Part shown: positions 50,480 to 59,690 of the stretch, in pieces
How positions within the stretch are numbered: position 1 is the first letter of the stretch
How the letters are laid out: every line of letters begins with the position of its first letter
Source: Chondrus crispus
Taxonomy: Eukaryota; Rhodophyta; Florideophyceae; Gigartinales; Gigartinaceae
DNA: 64,000 nucleotides
Direction: 5' to 3'
Assembly (NCBI RefSeq): GCF_000350225.1
Contig: NW_005179059.1
Location: 133,592 to 197,591, forward strand
Made by a program: the position numbers and the translations under genes
The notes under the pieces: model-generated
What the model was told of the DNA's origin: nothing
The model's database searches: none
The model's input: the letters and a program-made list of their open reading frames with translations, nothing else

Positions 50480-53470
50480 GTGTTTCTAACTTTTTATTGG
50501 CGCTACCGCGTAGCAGGGGAAGAGGCATGCCAGTGCGAGTTGGTAATTTTCCAATTGTTGTGGTACATTGTTGGCTTCCTACGCTTACGAACGGAGGAGG
50601 TGGAGGTGGGTGTCTCGAGGGTGCGACGGACTTCCCGGGAGATGGACATGAGCGGTGCCTGTGGTGGGGGCAATGGGAAGGGTATAAGATCGGAGCGAAA
50701 ACCGGGAGGAGCTGGCGATAGGGAGACAGAGGCCGCACCGGAGCCAGAGAAAGCCACCGCAGAGACGCCGAAATTAGCAACGAAAAGCTTTGAGGATCAT
50801 TGGTTCTATCAGGGGAAAACATCAGTGTTGGTACGACTGAGAATGAACACTCCTGTAGGTCGAGGCCGGAAGAGGCCAAATGTCAGAGCTATGCACCACT
50901 TGGTCAAAAAACGGCAGAAGAAAAAGACCCACTCCGACGCAGACGTAAAAGGGGGAATGCCTTTGAGGAGGAGGAGGGACCGCGCGAGAAAAAAAGTCAA
51001 ACCAGTTTCTGCTGGTCTGTGCGAAAATGATGGGGCCGAGCACGGGCACGAACATGGAAGCGAATTGGAAGCAGAAGCAAGGGCAACGAAAGCTCCCGCC
51101 TCCCCAGTATGGGAAAATCAGAATTGCGCAGATCAGGAAGAAGAAAGGCCTAATACCCGCCTCCTTCGTTCGTCGTCCCTGGTCGACGGTCAGGCTAGCC
51201 ATGTAGTGTCCACCAAAATCACCCCCCCCCCTGCCAAGACGACGAACATCCCACCCACGTATTCGGCACACACAGAACATGTCCTCCGTGGCCGCGGCGG
51301 TGTACGAGCTGAGAGCAACGAGGAGTCGGATGGCGCCGTAACGGAGAGTGATGGAGACGAGAAGCCAGCGAAATCGATTCCCAGTATCAGCGGTGACAGT
51401 TGGAGCAGCCTCAGCGTCAGCATCAGCAGCAGTCTAGGTGATGACGAGGAAATTGAGCCTATTCTACTGCCTGGAGATGGGACACTGGTTTATGACTCAG
51501 GACAGGATCCTGATTTCGTAGTTCATTCTGACGACAACGAACAGGACAGTGAGTACATTAATGAGGCCGTGGATGCCGGAGAAAGGGGAGTGGAAGCGAG
51601 AGAAGAGGAGTTTGACGATGACGCGGAGAGTGCGTCTGAATATGTTGACATTGGAAATGGGAATGACGGCAGCAGAGGCAGCAAAAAGAACCGGGGGGAA
51701 CATCCCCCTCTGCTTTCCACTCCATCAGGTCCGGGATCTAGTCAACGTGAAGCTGTAGAAGACGTCGATCTAGATCTGGTGCAGCGTTTCCAGAATGATG
51801 GGGATCGGGATGAGGGTGATGATGATTTAGATTTGCGTCAGGATAACCTCGGATTCGACGTCGCGCTCATTGACTACTCGCAAGTGTCTGGACGTCTACA
51901 AGAAATGATCAGAGAGAGGAATTTGTCGACGAGAAAGTGTCCAAAAAAACCAAAAAAGCGGAGTTTGTGCCGCAACATGCCCGTGGAGGAAAGCCACAAG
52001 TGTGTCCAAAGCGTGCAAGAGCTGTGGGTGCAAGCGGTACGGCGTCTTCATGAGCGCTGTCCCGAATTTTTTACGTCCAGGGAGGCCAGGCTCGACGAGG
52101 AGGCTACAGCTAGAAAAGGCAAACCAGCTTATTCGTCGGTCCCAGTTAACCAATTCAACAACTGCGACGTACAGAGCATTTTCATCACAGAGTACGATCG
52201 CAAGGTCAAGCATGGGGGGAGCTACAGTAGTTATCTCCAGCTTGTTACTGTCGCCGGCCAGTACTTACGGCTGTGCGTCGTACTCGGCTTGACTACAGTT
52301 GGTAAGTTGTGGGAAAAAGGGCAGATTTTTTCTGCCATTGGCGACATGCAGACCGTAGATCTATTTCTGGCACACTACGATGCGAGAGCGGAGTTCAACA
52401 CAGTAATGACAAAGGCATTGCATCTGCGAAAAATCGCAGAGCACGCAAAGCTTTACTTCATGGACGGAGATAGAACGTCTTTTGCAAATGCCGAACGCGC
52501 TCGAGTGAAGCTTCAAAAAATTTTCAACGCTCAAAAAGCACTCGGACGATCGCTGGCGACACGTAAGAAGCAGATGGAGGAGAGGTGTGCAGAGGGTTCC
52601 ATTTTCTCGCCGGAGGACTTTGAGAAATGCTACAAATTAGTGCGGAAATCGCTTGATGGGGTCATGCAGTCGTACATTCAGGTGCAAGAAAACGGGAGCA
52701 GAAACTCGGCAGCGGAAGCTTTGGCTATTGTAGAGCGACCTGACGTCATCCGAAAGTGGTTTATGAATTTTATGCTGCTGCTTCTGTTCGCTGCTGGAGG
52801 ACAGAGGCCTCAGACGTATACAAAGCTACAAGCACCGAGTGCAGGGGAGTTGCGAGATATGAAGGAACAGGCGGCTCGAATGCCGTTTTTCGAAGTGAAG
52901 GCACTTTTTGAGAAAACGAGGCGGTCTCTGGATATGCCAAACGTATTGGTGCCAGCTCATGCTATTAAGTATTTTGACTTTCATGTCAGTGTGATGAGGA
53001 ACGTAGTGCTCCGCGGAGCGGAAGTGGAGGAATCAGATTTCATGGATAGGCCTCTACTGATTCATACAGAGTATGGAACCGAGCTGAAAAGCACGCAGGT
53101 GATATCTTGTCTCCGGTCCTTTTTAATTTACAACGTTCCCGAGATGAAGTCAATCACATTCATGGCGCTTAGAAGCAGCTACGGGACCATGACCATGCGT
53201 GCGTTTCGAGAGAAAAGGATTTTCCGCGGCATGAGCGAGAATGCCTTCCTCGGCATACTGGCAAAGTACATGAACACGTCGCCAGAGCAGCTGATGACTA
53301 CGTATATTGGAATTGACAGGTCGGACTTCGAATCGTCCGCCCGCGAACTTGTAAGGGTTCTTGACTTCGACAACGATAGCTCAGAAGAGGATTCAGGACG
53401 GGGCAGGGGGACTTCACTCCGCACAGAAAACAGTCGTAGAATGTCTTACGAAAACGTATTGGGTCTGTAG
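50480..53470 (+). CDS. large protein with C-terminal tyrosine-recombinase-like domain
   Basis: 996 codons as an open frame; it opens at a TTG-class start. The first good ATG is at 50642 (MDMSGACGGG), which gives 942 residues and is the likelier start. Residues about 60-450 (full-frame numbering) are low-complexity with basic clusters and acidic runs, then a possible DNA-binding helical region at 505-760. The C-terminus fits a tyrosine recombinase: LLLLFAAGGQRPQTYTKLQ (Arg776) for the first catalytic Arg, TFMALRSSYGTMTMRAF (Arg898) for the second, and SPEQLMTTYIG (Tyr942) for the nucleophile. The His expected three residues before Arg898 is Met895, and the His/Trp before the Tyr is Asn932. It could be a Crypton-like transposase or a domesticated, perhaps inactive, relative. 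No intron interrupts the frame. Confidence 0.7.
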   Translation: MFLTFYWRYRVAGEEACQCELVIFQLLWYIVGFLRLRTEEVEVGVSRVRRTSREMDMSGACGGGNGKGIRSERKPGGAGDRETEAAPEPEKATAETPKLATKSFEDHWFYQGKTSVLVRLRMNTPVGRGRKRPNVRAMHHLVKKRQKKKTHSDADVKGGMPLRRRRDRARKKVKPVSAGLCENDGAEHGHEHGSELEAEARATKAPASPVWENQNCADQEEERPNTRLLRSSSLVDGQASHVVSTKITPPPAKTTNIPPTYSAHTEHVLRGRGGVRAESNEESDGAVTESDGDEKPAKSIPSISGDSWSSLSVSISSSLGDDEEIEPILLPGDGTLVYDSGQDPDFVVHSDDNEQDSEYINEAVDAGERGVEAREEEFDDDAESASEYVDIGNGNDGSRGSKKNRGEHPPLLSTPSGPGSSQREAVEDVDLDLVQRFQNDGDRDEGDDDLDLRQDNLGFDVALIDYSQVSGRLQEMIRERNLSTRKCPKKPKKRSLCRNMPVEESHKCVQSVQELWVQAVRRLHERCPEFFTSREARLDEEATARKGKPAYSSVPVNQFNNCDVQSIFITEYDRKVKHGGSYSSYLQLVTVAGQYLRLCVVLGLTTVGKLWEKGQIFSAIGDMQTVDLFLAHYDARAEFNTVMTKALHLRKIAEHAKLYFMDGDRTSFANAERARVKLQKIFNAQKALGRSLATRKKQMEERCAEGSIFSPEDFEKCYKLVRKSLDGVMQSYIQVQENGSRNSAAEALAIVERPDVIRKWFMNFMLLLLFAAGGQRPQTYTKLQAPSAGELRDMKEQAARMPFFEVKALFEKTRRSLDMPNVLVPAHAIKYFDFHVSVMRNVVLRGAEVEESDFMDRPLLIHTEYGTELKSTQVISCLRSFLIYNVPEMKSITFMALRSSYGTMTMRAFREKRIFRGMSENAFLGILAKYMNTSPEQLMTTYIGIDRSDFESSARELVRVLDFDNDSSEEDSGRGRGTSLRTENSRRMSYENVLGL

Positions 53471-54043
53471 AGGTATAGTTGCGTGTGGGAAGGGGGCTGC
53501 GTCATTGGAAATTGAGCTCAAATTGGTCTGCGTGCGCTTTTCATGTTGAATGAATAAAGAAATCCGGACAGGACGGGACACGAAAACAAAGTCGAAAGTC
53601 TAGCGATGGCGGCCATGGCTGCGGCATCTCACAGCCGAGGTAAGGATAGATCTGTTGATTCGGCGTGAAGTCGCGGTCGGGTTTTGGACACGTTCTATTT
53701 GTTTGGCAGAGGCGTCTGATGCTATCATGATGTGAGCGACAGCGAGCGGTGGCGTGGGTGGCGTGGCGAAGAGGTCTTAACAGCCGGCGGGCGTCCTGCG
53801 ACGGCTTTGACGGCGTGACAGGAGGCGAGATAAGACGCGAGAAAGGGGCAGACGGAGTGTGGAGTCTAGAGTCAGGTGCGGAGAGAGAATTACAAGTGCC
53901 GGCCAGTTGGGAGACTGCATGTCAAATGTAGAGTGAAATTATGGGAGTTGCACATGCCAACAGCGGCGGCAAGTCTGGTCGGACCATCACAGAGGGCCAG
54001 TCGTGGGTCATGGCTCAGAGCAGCTAAGCCATTATCTCGAGTG
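53471..54043. other. interval after the recombinase-like gene
   Basis: No supported gene. An aataaa at about 53551-53556 (gaatgaataaagaaatc) is a plausible polyadenylation signal for the upstream gene. Confidence 0.4.
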
Positions 54044-54543
54044 ATGGCTCGATTGTTTTCTGAAATGGATGAGGACATCAGAGGCGGCAGGGACTCAATG
54101 AAGAATCTACAAGACGACATTGACAACAAATCTTGGGCGTTGAAACGCGAAAAAGAAGCAGCCTTCGTCACGATTTTTACTTGCTGTGTTATCTGTCAAT
54201 CTCACCAAGATCCGATCCGTCATCCACCATCGCTCGCCACTTGGACCTTGTCGGTGCGAACTGATACCATAACCCCTACTTCGCCGTTGCAGCATTATAG
54301 ACTCGCGATGGCACCCCACGCCTATACAACTCTGTGGATGTTCGCTCGCGGTCCCGCCCACGTGCTGAACAAGTCCGCTTGGGTTGGGATTTGCCTTCAA
54401 GCGTATGCGATGATTCCGCTCCACCAGCTCTCAAAGTGTGGCCGCTCCACCGATGGATCCTTGAACATCTTCAGCGGCCGTGGATGTGCTGCAATTGTTC
54501 GGAGGGGGGCATGGAAGTCTGCGTACGATTCTGACAACACTTA
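54044..54543 (+). CDS. weak ORF with short coiled coil and CxxC, possibly RING-like remnant
   Basis: About 166 codons from the ATG of MARLFSEMDED; the frame is open from 53876. Residues 5-45 are a charged helix (SMKNLQDDIDNKSWALKREK), followed by FTCCVICQSHQDPIRHPPSL. The CVICQ and following spacing loosely resemble the start of a RING finger, but the remaining Cys/His ligands are not found in this frame. Probably a decayed gene or chance; low confidence. Confidence 0.25.
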
Positions 54544-55755
54544 GGCGAAATGTTGCTCTTCTATGACTGATCGAGGGCGGACGGCGGGGTCAGCATGGTG
54601 TTTGAGCTGGCGTGGTATGGGGAAGAAAGAGGAGGTGCGGGCCCCGGGGGTCGGGTGTGGGGGGAGGATTATGTTTGGGTGGTGGGGGTAGGGAGCGGGG
54701 ATGGGTACCAAGGGGATACGAAGGGAGGGCGGAACGGGTGAAGATGGAAGTTTTTTCTTTTTTCGTTTCGACAGGACAGAGGGAGGTGACGTCGTGGGAC
54801 GGAGGAGCAAGCTTGGGGAATGGTAGGAAGGGGTCAGGCTGCACGCCGGTGCACATCTCAACGAAGTCGTGCAGCACGTCCTTTGGACGAGCCTGCATGC
54901 TCTTCACATAACACGCTCCCCGCGGTCACGAGCAAGTAGAGCCTAGGAATTATATACGAGCTGAGTCTCCCGGACGCGCTCGTGCACAGATCGTCGCAGA
55001 TAGGGGCGCCTGGGCGCGCGCTCTCCATGACGAACATTTCTCTCTCGCGGGCTGTCCGTGTGCAGTGCGCGGCACAGGCGCTGCGGGATGTGATTTATTT
55101 CTGTAATAAAGTTATTTATATTCATAGATCAGTATTAGGACTCGGGCATACGTGCCACGCCGCATGAGCGTGTGGTACAAGTGAACTGCGGGCGCTCAGC
55201 GAGAGATTCCTTCTTTCGACGATTCAGTTGTCTTTCGACGAGTTATCCAGCGTCGAGGTGATGTTCAAGCCGTTATCAGCCTGTCATAGATCGTCAAGTA
55301 GGTACCATCTGCTGCTGTGCGACGCGTGATAAGTGTGGCAGCCGGGAACGATAGGACAAGAGCATATGTGCCGCAATGGAAAAGAGGTACTGCTTCTGAG
55401 CATACCGTGGCCAAGAACGAGTGTACGAAAGTGCTATGGCAGTGGTGGATGTGGAGTGAGGATATGCCAAGAGCCGCGAATGGCGGAGAGATTTGACATC
55501 TGAGGCATGCGTTCGAAGGACAAGACGATTCTGTAAGAGGAGGGTTGAGGAAGCTGACGAGGCTCAGGTGCGGCCGGAGATGGCATGCTCCGCTAATGCG
55601 CAGATCCACTGACCGGATGCTACCGCTTCAATAGTTTTGTACGAGGGTAGAAACGTGTCTGTTTTTGCGAATGTGGCAGGGATTATGAATATACTTGTAG
55701 GGGAGAGCGCAAGAAGGATGGCTTTGCGAATACCGCCGGCATGCAACACCCGTAA
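54544..55755. other. interval without supported genes
   Basis: 54590-54800 is purine-rich on plus. Short ORFs on both strands lack recognisable content. A possible hairpin-like phrase at 55110-55165 overlaps nothing. Confidence 0.4.
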
Positions 55756-56376
55756 TTAGCGGGAAAAGTTGCCCTTGCTCATGCTCATTAATGGCCCGCC
55801 GTCCACGTCCATCTCTACAATCACCACTGCGCCCCTCTCAAGCTGCCCCGAACGGCACGTTGCTATGACGTGCATCCGAGCTGCCCCTGCTCTCCAAAAT
55901 TGATGGCAACAAATCGATAGCGACCTGAAAGCATCCCTGACCTGCATCACGGCGAGCTCGGCGGCGAGCTCCAGCGGGCACGTAGAAATCGGAAAGCAGG
56001 CGGCTGTGGCCCGGAGAGCATTCCCCGCTTGCTCCCCGACTGCACGGGGACAACGACGCAATGGGTGTAGTGCAGAAACGCGCGAGGCGCGACCACCATC
56101 CGCGGTCAACTGGAGGGTCACGCACGGATAGGCGAATGTGTACAATGAAGCGGACACGCGCGGGAGTTTGAAGGTAAAGCGGTAGGCAAGCGGTGAAGGT
56201 GGAACGGCGCGGCTCTGGGAAGGTGTATGCAGAACTGGCCCGTGCTCATACAATCTGCCTCTCACGAGGAACAGTCCCTCGCTCGCCCCCTCATCCCCCC
56301 AACCGAGTGAATCATATGGTAACGAACCGCTCTGCGCCTTAGCGAACCCCTTTCCCCCACCCACACTGTCGTCCAT
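55756..56376 (-). CDS. doubtful ORF divergent from the GATA gene
   Basis: 206 codons from the ATG at 56376 (MDDSVGGGKGFAKAQSGS); the longer frame starts at a GTG. Composition is plausible for protein but no domain is recognised. On the minus strand a TATA-like tttataaag lies only about 15 bases before the ATG, too close for a normal leader, so the ORF may be spurious or use another start. Confidence 0.2.
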   Translation of the reverse strand: MDDSVGGGKGFAKAQSGSLPYDSLGWGDEGASEGLFLVRGRLYEHGPVLHTPSQSRAVPPSPLAYRFTFKLPRVSASLYTFAYPCVTLQLTADGGRASRVSALHPLRRCPRAVGEQAGNALRATAACFPISTCPLELAAELAVMQVRDAFRSLSICCHQFWRAGAARMHVIATCRSGQLERGAVVIVEMDVDGGPLMSMSKGNFSR

Positions 56377-56386
56377 AGGCCCGCTC

Positions 56387-56394
56387 TTTATAAA
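56387..56394 (+). promoter_or_regulatory. TATA box of the GATA gene
   Basis: tttataaa, about 120 bp before the ATG at 56511, in a C-rich leader. Because of its symmetry it can also be read toward the minus strand. Confidence 0.6.
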
Positions 56395-56510
56395 CAGCCA
56401 ACCCCGCCGTACTAGCTTTCGTTCCTCTCCCCTCCTCACCCCTCATCCCGACGCTCATCATCTCATCTTGACTCCTTTTTTTCGTTCTACGATACCACCA
56501 ACTCTCCAAC

Positions 56511-57875
56511 ATGTTTCCCACCGGCTCCCCCCAAACACCGTTCTTCCCTATCGGTTGCCCTACAGAGCCTCCCCCAAACTCCCTCGACGCTTCCGTTGCT
56601 CGCTTCAATCCTCCCGCTCCCAAACCTCTTACCCCCCCACCTGCTTGCAAGGGCCGCTCCAAGCGCAAGCCCAAAGGCATCATTTGCGTTCTACCCGATG
56701 GAACCCCTTGGACTTGTGCCAGGTGCAAAACCATCATCACCCCCGTCCGCCGTAGCGGATCGGGCGGCGTTGCAACGCTTTGCAACGCGTGCAGCTTGCA
56801 CCGCTCCAAAAACATCCGCGCCGCCCTCGAAGGGGGTATTTCCAAGAAGCGCGGGAAGAAGGGGCCCAACGCCAAGGTCAAATCGAATGAACGCAAGGCA
56901 GTTGCGCAGAAAAAGACGTTCAAGAAGGCTGTTGCGCTGCAGCAACACCGACAAGATGTGCCAGTTGCCAACAATACGAAACAGCCTGGTCGCTTTGTTC
57001 ACCATGGAAACGACCAACAACCGAATCAAAACACACCGGCGCTTCAGGAGCAGCCGGCCCGAGTCTCGCAGGCTGCTGGGCGTGTACACTACGTCATTAA
57101 GGAGGAGCAATGCGCAACAGTGGAGCAGACTGCGTATGGCATAGCGCAGCACCAGCCTCCGGCGCATTGGGAAGCACAGTACCAGCCTCCATATGGTTCC
57201 CCGGAAGAGCAATCTCCAGCCTCGGACACTTCATATGAAACTTACGCTGTCAAGGATCACAGCATCCCGGTAGAGTATTTGCTGGTCACCGCGCAGCACC
57301 AGGAGCGGGTATATGGGGAGGCAATACAAGAGGAGCTCGCCGCAGCGGTCGGCTGGGAAGCCCAGAACAAATGCGTCCCTTGGCCGGTGGCAGGAGGCTA
57401 CGCTCCCGATGGCCACATCACTGAAGGCGAGGGTGGAAGCCTACAGGGCAAGGAAATTGGAGTATCACATCTATTTGGATCGATGACGTTGCACGCGAAT
57501 GTGATGAGGACGCAGGAGATGCAGGGTGAACATGAGGGCACGCTGGGCGATAGATATGAAGACCAAGTGTGTTCACCAGCACTCCCATTGTCGATGAGCA
57601 CGGAAGAGCGACGAAGTGCAGGCGGCAATCGCTTGCGGGATGGAGGGTGCTTCGCACATGACGGATGCGCCATCTCCCCTACCGTCGGCGTCGGAGCCGA
57701 TGGCAGCGGGGTTGCAGCGGTGTCTACAGAGCATCGCTGGACGAATTGCATCACAGGAACTGATGCCGCTCCGCCTGAACGACGTGCAGTTTCAACTACT
57801 CGCCGACGGGAACATTGGAGATGCGGTGTCACAGGCGCGCCGGGAGATTGCGGGGCTGAGGGACTACGGTCGTGA
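56511..57875 (+). CDS. GATA-type zinc-finger protein
   Basis: 454 codons from an ATG in a CT-rich leader with a TATA box upstream. One zinc finger: WTCARCKTIITPV, then LCNACSLHRSK; Cys at 69, 72, 91 and 94, giving Cx2Cx18Cx2C, with the family's T-P and LCNAC landmarks, followed by a basic tail (ISKKRGKKG). GATA fingers bind (A/T)GATA(A/G) and act as nuclear transcription factors. The finger is N-terminal in a Pro-rich context; the middle is Gln/Pro/Glu-rich. From about residue 380 the sequence looks out of frame, while a neighbouring frame (57616-57930) becomes protein-like, so the real 3' end probably differs through an intron or an indel. Confidence 0.85.
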   Translation: MFPTGSPQTPFFPIGCPTEPPPNSLDASVARFNPPAPKPLTPPPACKGRSKRKPKGIICVLPDGTPWTCARCKTIITPVRRSGSGGVATLCNACSLHRSKNIRAALEGGISKKRGKKGPNAKVKSNERKAVAQKKTFKKAVALQQHRQDVPVANNTKQPGRFVHHGNDQQPNQNTPALQEQPARVSQAAGRVHYVIKEEQCATVEQTAYGIAQHQPPAHWEAQYQPPYGSPEEQSPASDTSYETYAVKDHSIPVEYLLVTAQHQERVYGEAIQEELAAAVGWEAQNKCVPWPVAGGYAPDGHITEGEGGSLQGKEIGVSHLFGSMTLHANVMRTQEMQGEHEGTLGDRYEDQVCSPALPLSMSTEERRSAGGNRLRDGGCFAHDGCAISPTVGVGADGSGVAAVSTEHRWTNCITGTDAAPPERRAVSTTRRREHWRCGVTGAPGDCGAEGLRS

Positions 57876-57930
57876 TACGATAGAAGTGATGAAGGGGTTT
57901 GCTACAGCTCTGCTTGGCGGAAGGGAGTGA
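57616..57930 (+). CDS. probable true C-terminal part of the GATA protein, other frame
   Basis: The frame contains LMPLRLNDVQFQLLADGN and QARREIAGLRDYGRDTIEVM, a helical well-composed C-terminus ending GGRE at 57930. It overlaps the GATA frame in a region where the latter is Arg/Thr/Gly-rich and poor. A splice or one-base indel between about 57480 and 57700 would join them. It could instead be a separate small ORF, but it has no promoter of its own. Confidence 0.45.
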   Translation: MQAAIACGMEGASHMTDAPSPLPSASEPMAAGLQRCLQSIAGRIASQELMPLRLNDVQFQLLADGNIGDAVSQARREIAGLRDYGRDTIEVMKGFATALLGGRE

Positions 57931-58211
57931 GACGTGGGACCAAGGTTGGAGGAAAAGGCTTTAGTTGTAAGTAATGCGTGCTCATCGTGTGTTTGTCGTT
58001 CAGTAAATTTTTTTTTGCGTGTTTCAAAGCGTGCGAAACGGGTGGTGTCGGTAGAGTTTGAACCGAGAGTGCAGATGCGGCCGTCGCCGCGCTACAGTAC
58101 GAGCGAGATGGAAGGGTTCGACCTGAACAGGTGGCGTTCACGCCACCTGCATAGAGCATCGCGAATGGGACATGGGCAACCTATCATTCGTAAGGCATGT
58201 GTGCGGGCAGC

Positions 58212-58327
58212 GAGCGGGACGCTGTATCGAGGGACGAGGGAGAAAGGAAAGGGTGGAAGAGGGACCGACGAGCGGGACGCTGTATCGAGGGACGAGGGAG
58301 AAAGGAAAGGGCGGAAGAGGGACGGAC
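58212..58327 (+). repeat. 58-bp tandem duplication
   Basis: gagcgggacgctgtatcgag ... starts at 58212 and again at 58270 with two or three differences. Confidence 0.85.
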
Positions 58328-59690
58328 GTGGGAGAAGAGTGTCTGAAGAGTGTCACGGGCGACTCATTGGCATGTTGGCTTGAATGTTTGAAGGTCATTG
58401 CAAGAGCGGATGCGAGATTTCAACGTCACAGGAGTGATGGAAAAACTTGGACAAAGACGAGAAGAACGATAGAACGATACTGGTACAGTTGCATACATAT
58501 CATGTATACATACCGATCATAAGGCCAAAAGCCTCCCAGTGCTCCGTGGGGGAGGTTTCGACGGCTAGGTACAAAAAATCGCTGACGCGTTTCTCATCTT
58601 GTCAGACTTCGAATAATTGAACAACTGAAGGGGGGTTGCCCTACATTTTGGACAACGCCAAAATAGCTCGGATATGCAAATTATTTGAAAACATCCGTAT
58701 GGGAGAGGTGGGGGGGCGCAGCGGCCGCGAGGAAGGGCGCGGCTCTACAGCGCTGGGAGGGGCCGGCTGTGGACGCGGAGTCGTGCGGTGTGACGCGCAC
58801 GTGTTGACAGCACGAGCGCGAGTCATAGGCTCACGGCGCAACGGGCGTCACGGGGTGGGGCGCGAATTTTGCGTTTTCGTTGGAGAGGCGTCGGAGACCA
58901 GCGACGGCGTCGGTCACCTTTATAATAATATTAAAAACGTCAATAAATGTTGCAGATTTCAATTGCATGTCGCCAATTTTTACAGCATACATCTACTTTA
59001 CGGCGCGGGGGCGGGGGGGGGAGAGAGAGAGGGGGACGCACACCGTCTTTCAGCCCACAAAAACTGTACGCATGTGATTTGGGACGTACCGTATATTTTC
59101 ATAATCAATTTGAATCCAACACGTCACCCGCCGCCTGGAAACAAGATGACGACGTTGTGCTCTGTAGAGCATGACGTCATTGTTACTAGAGAAAGTTTTG
59201 GAATAATAAAAATAATGGCAACATTATAATAGTATATATGAAATATTTTTTCAAAATATTACACGAACAAAGGCTGTACGATTTTCACTAAGGACATATA
59301 TTTTCATCACCAATTCGAACATTACACGTCATCCCGAATTATAGAAACATGATTACTACGTCATGGTCATTCATTTACTGAACGCGGTTGTGCAGTCGTA
59401 CTGCGTACTGTTGATGCTTTAAAATTTATTATCAAGGGATGAGCCACCGTCCTCAACGGACAATTAAAAAATTAAAAAAACCAGTTGGCATAAACTAGGC
59501 GCACTGCAAACAGAATACAAATCCTATTGTGGCGCCAATATGCCTATGCCCTTGCGTATTATTCGAAGGACTGGTTCATGCAGGAATTAAAAAAAACAGA
59601 ACTATCCCATACATACCAGCTGATATGAGTGAATGTATTAAATTCCCCGCGCATACTAATTTCCGTGTCTGTCTGTCTGTGTGTTTGTGT
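58328..59690. other. interval without supported genes, containing a diverged direct repeat
   Basis: A hairpin cctccc/gggagg is near 58532-58554. The phrase ctgtacg...ttttcat...caatt...gaa...acacgtca...gaaaca at 59064-59185 recurs, diverged, at 59271-59375, suggesting two old copies of one element. ORFs through this region are interrupted in one copy or the other and are not called. Confidence 0.4.

Noticed and set aside
58526-58562. Hairpin cctccc ... gggagg followed by ttt, resembling a terminator
   Set aside because: Intrinsic terminators of this type are bacterial; in this eukaryotic setting it is an isolated stem with no gene ending there.
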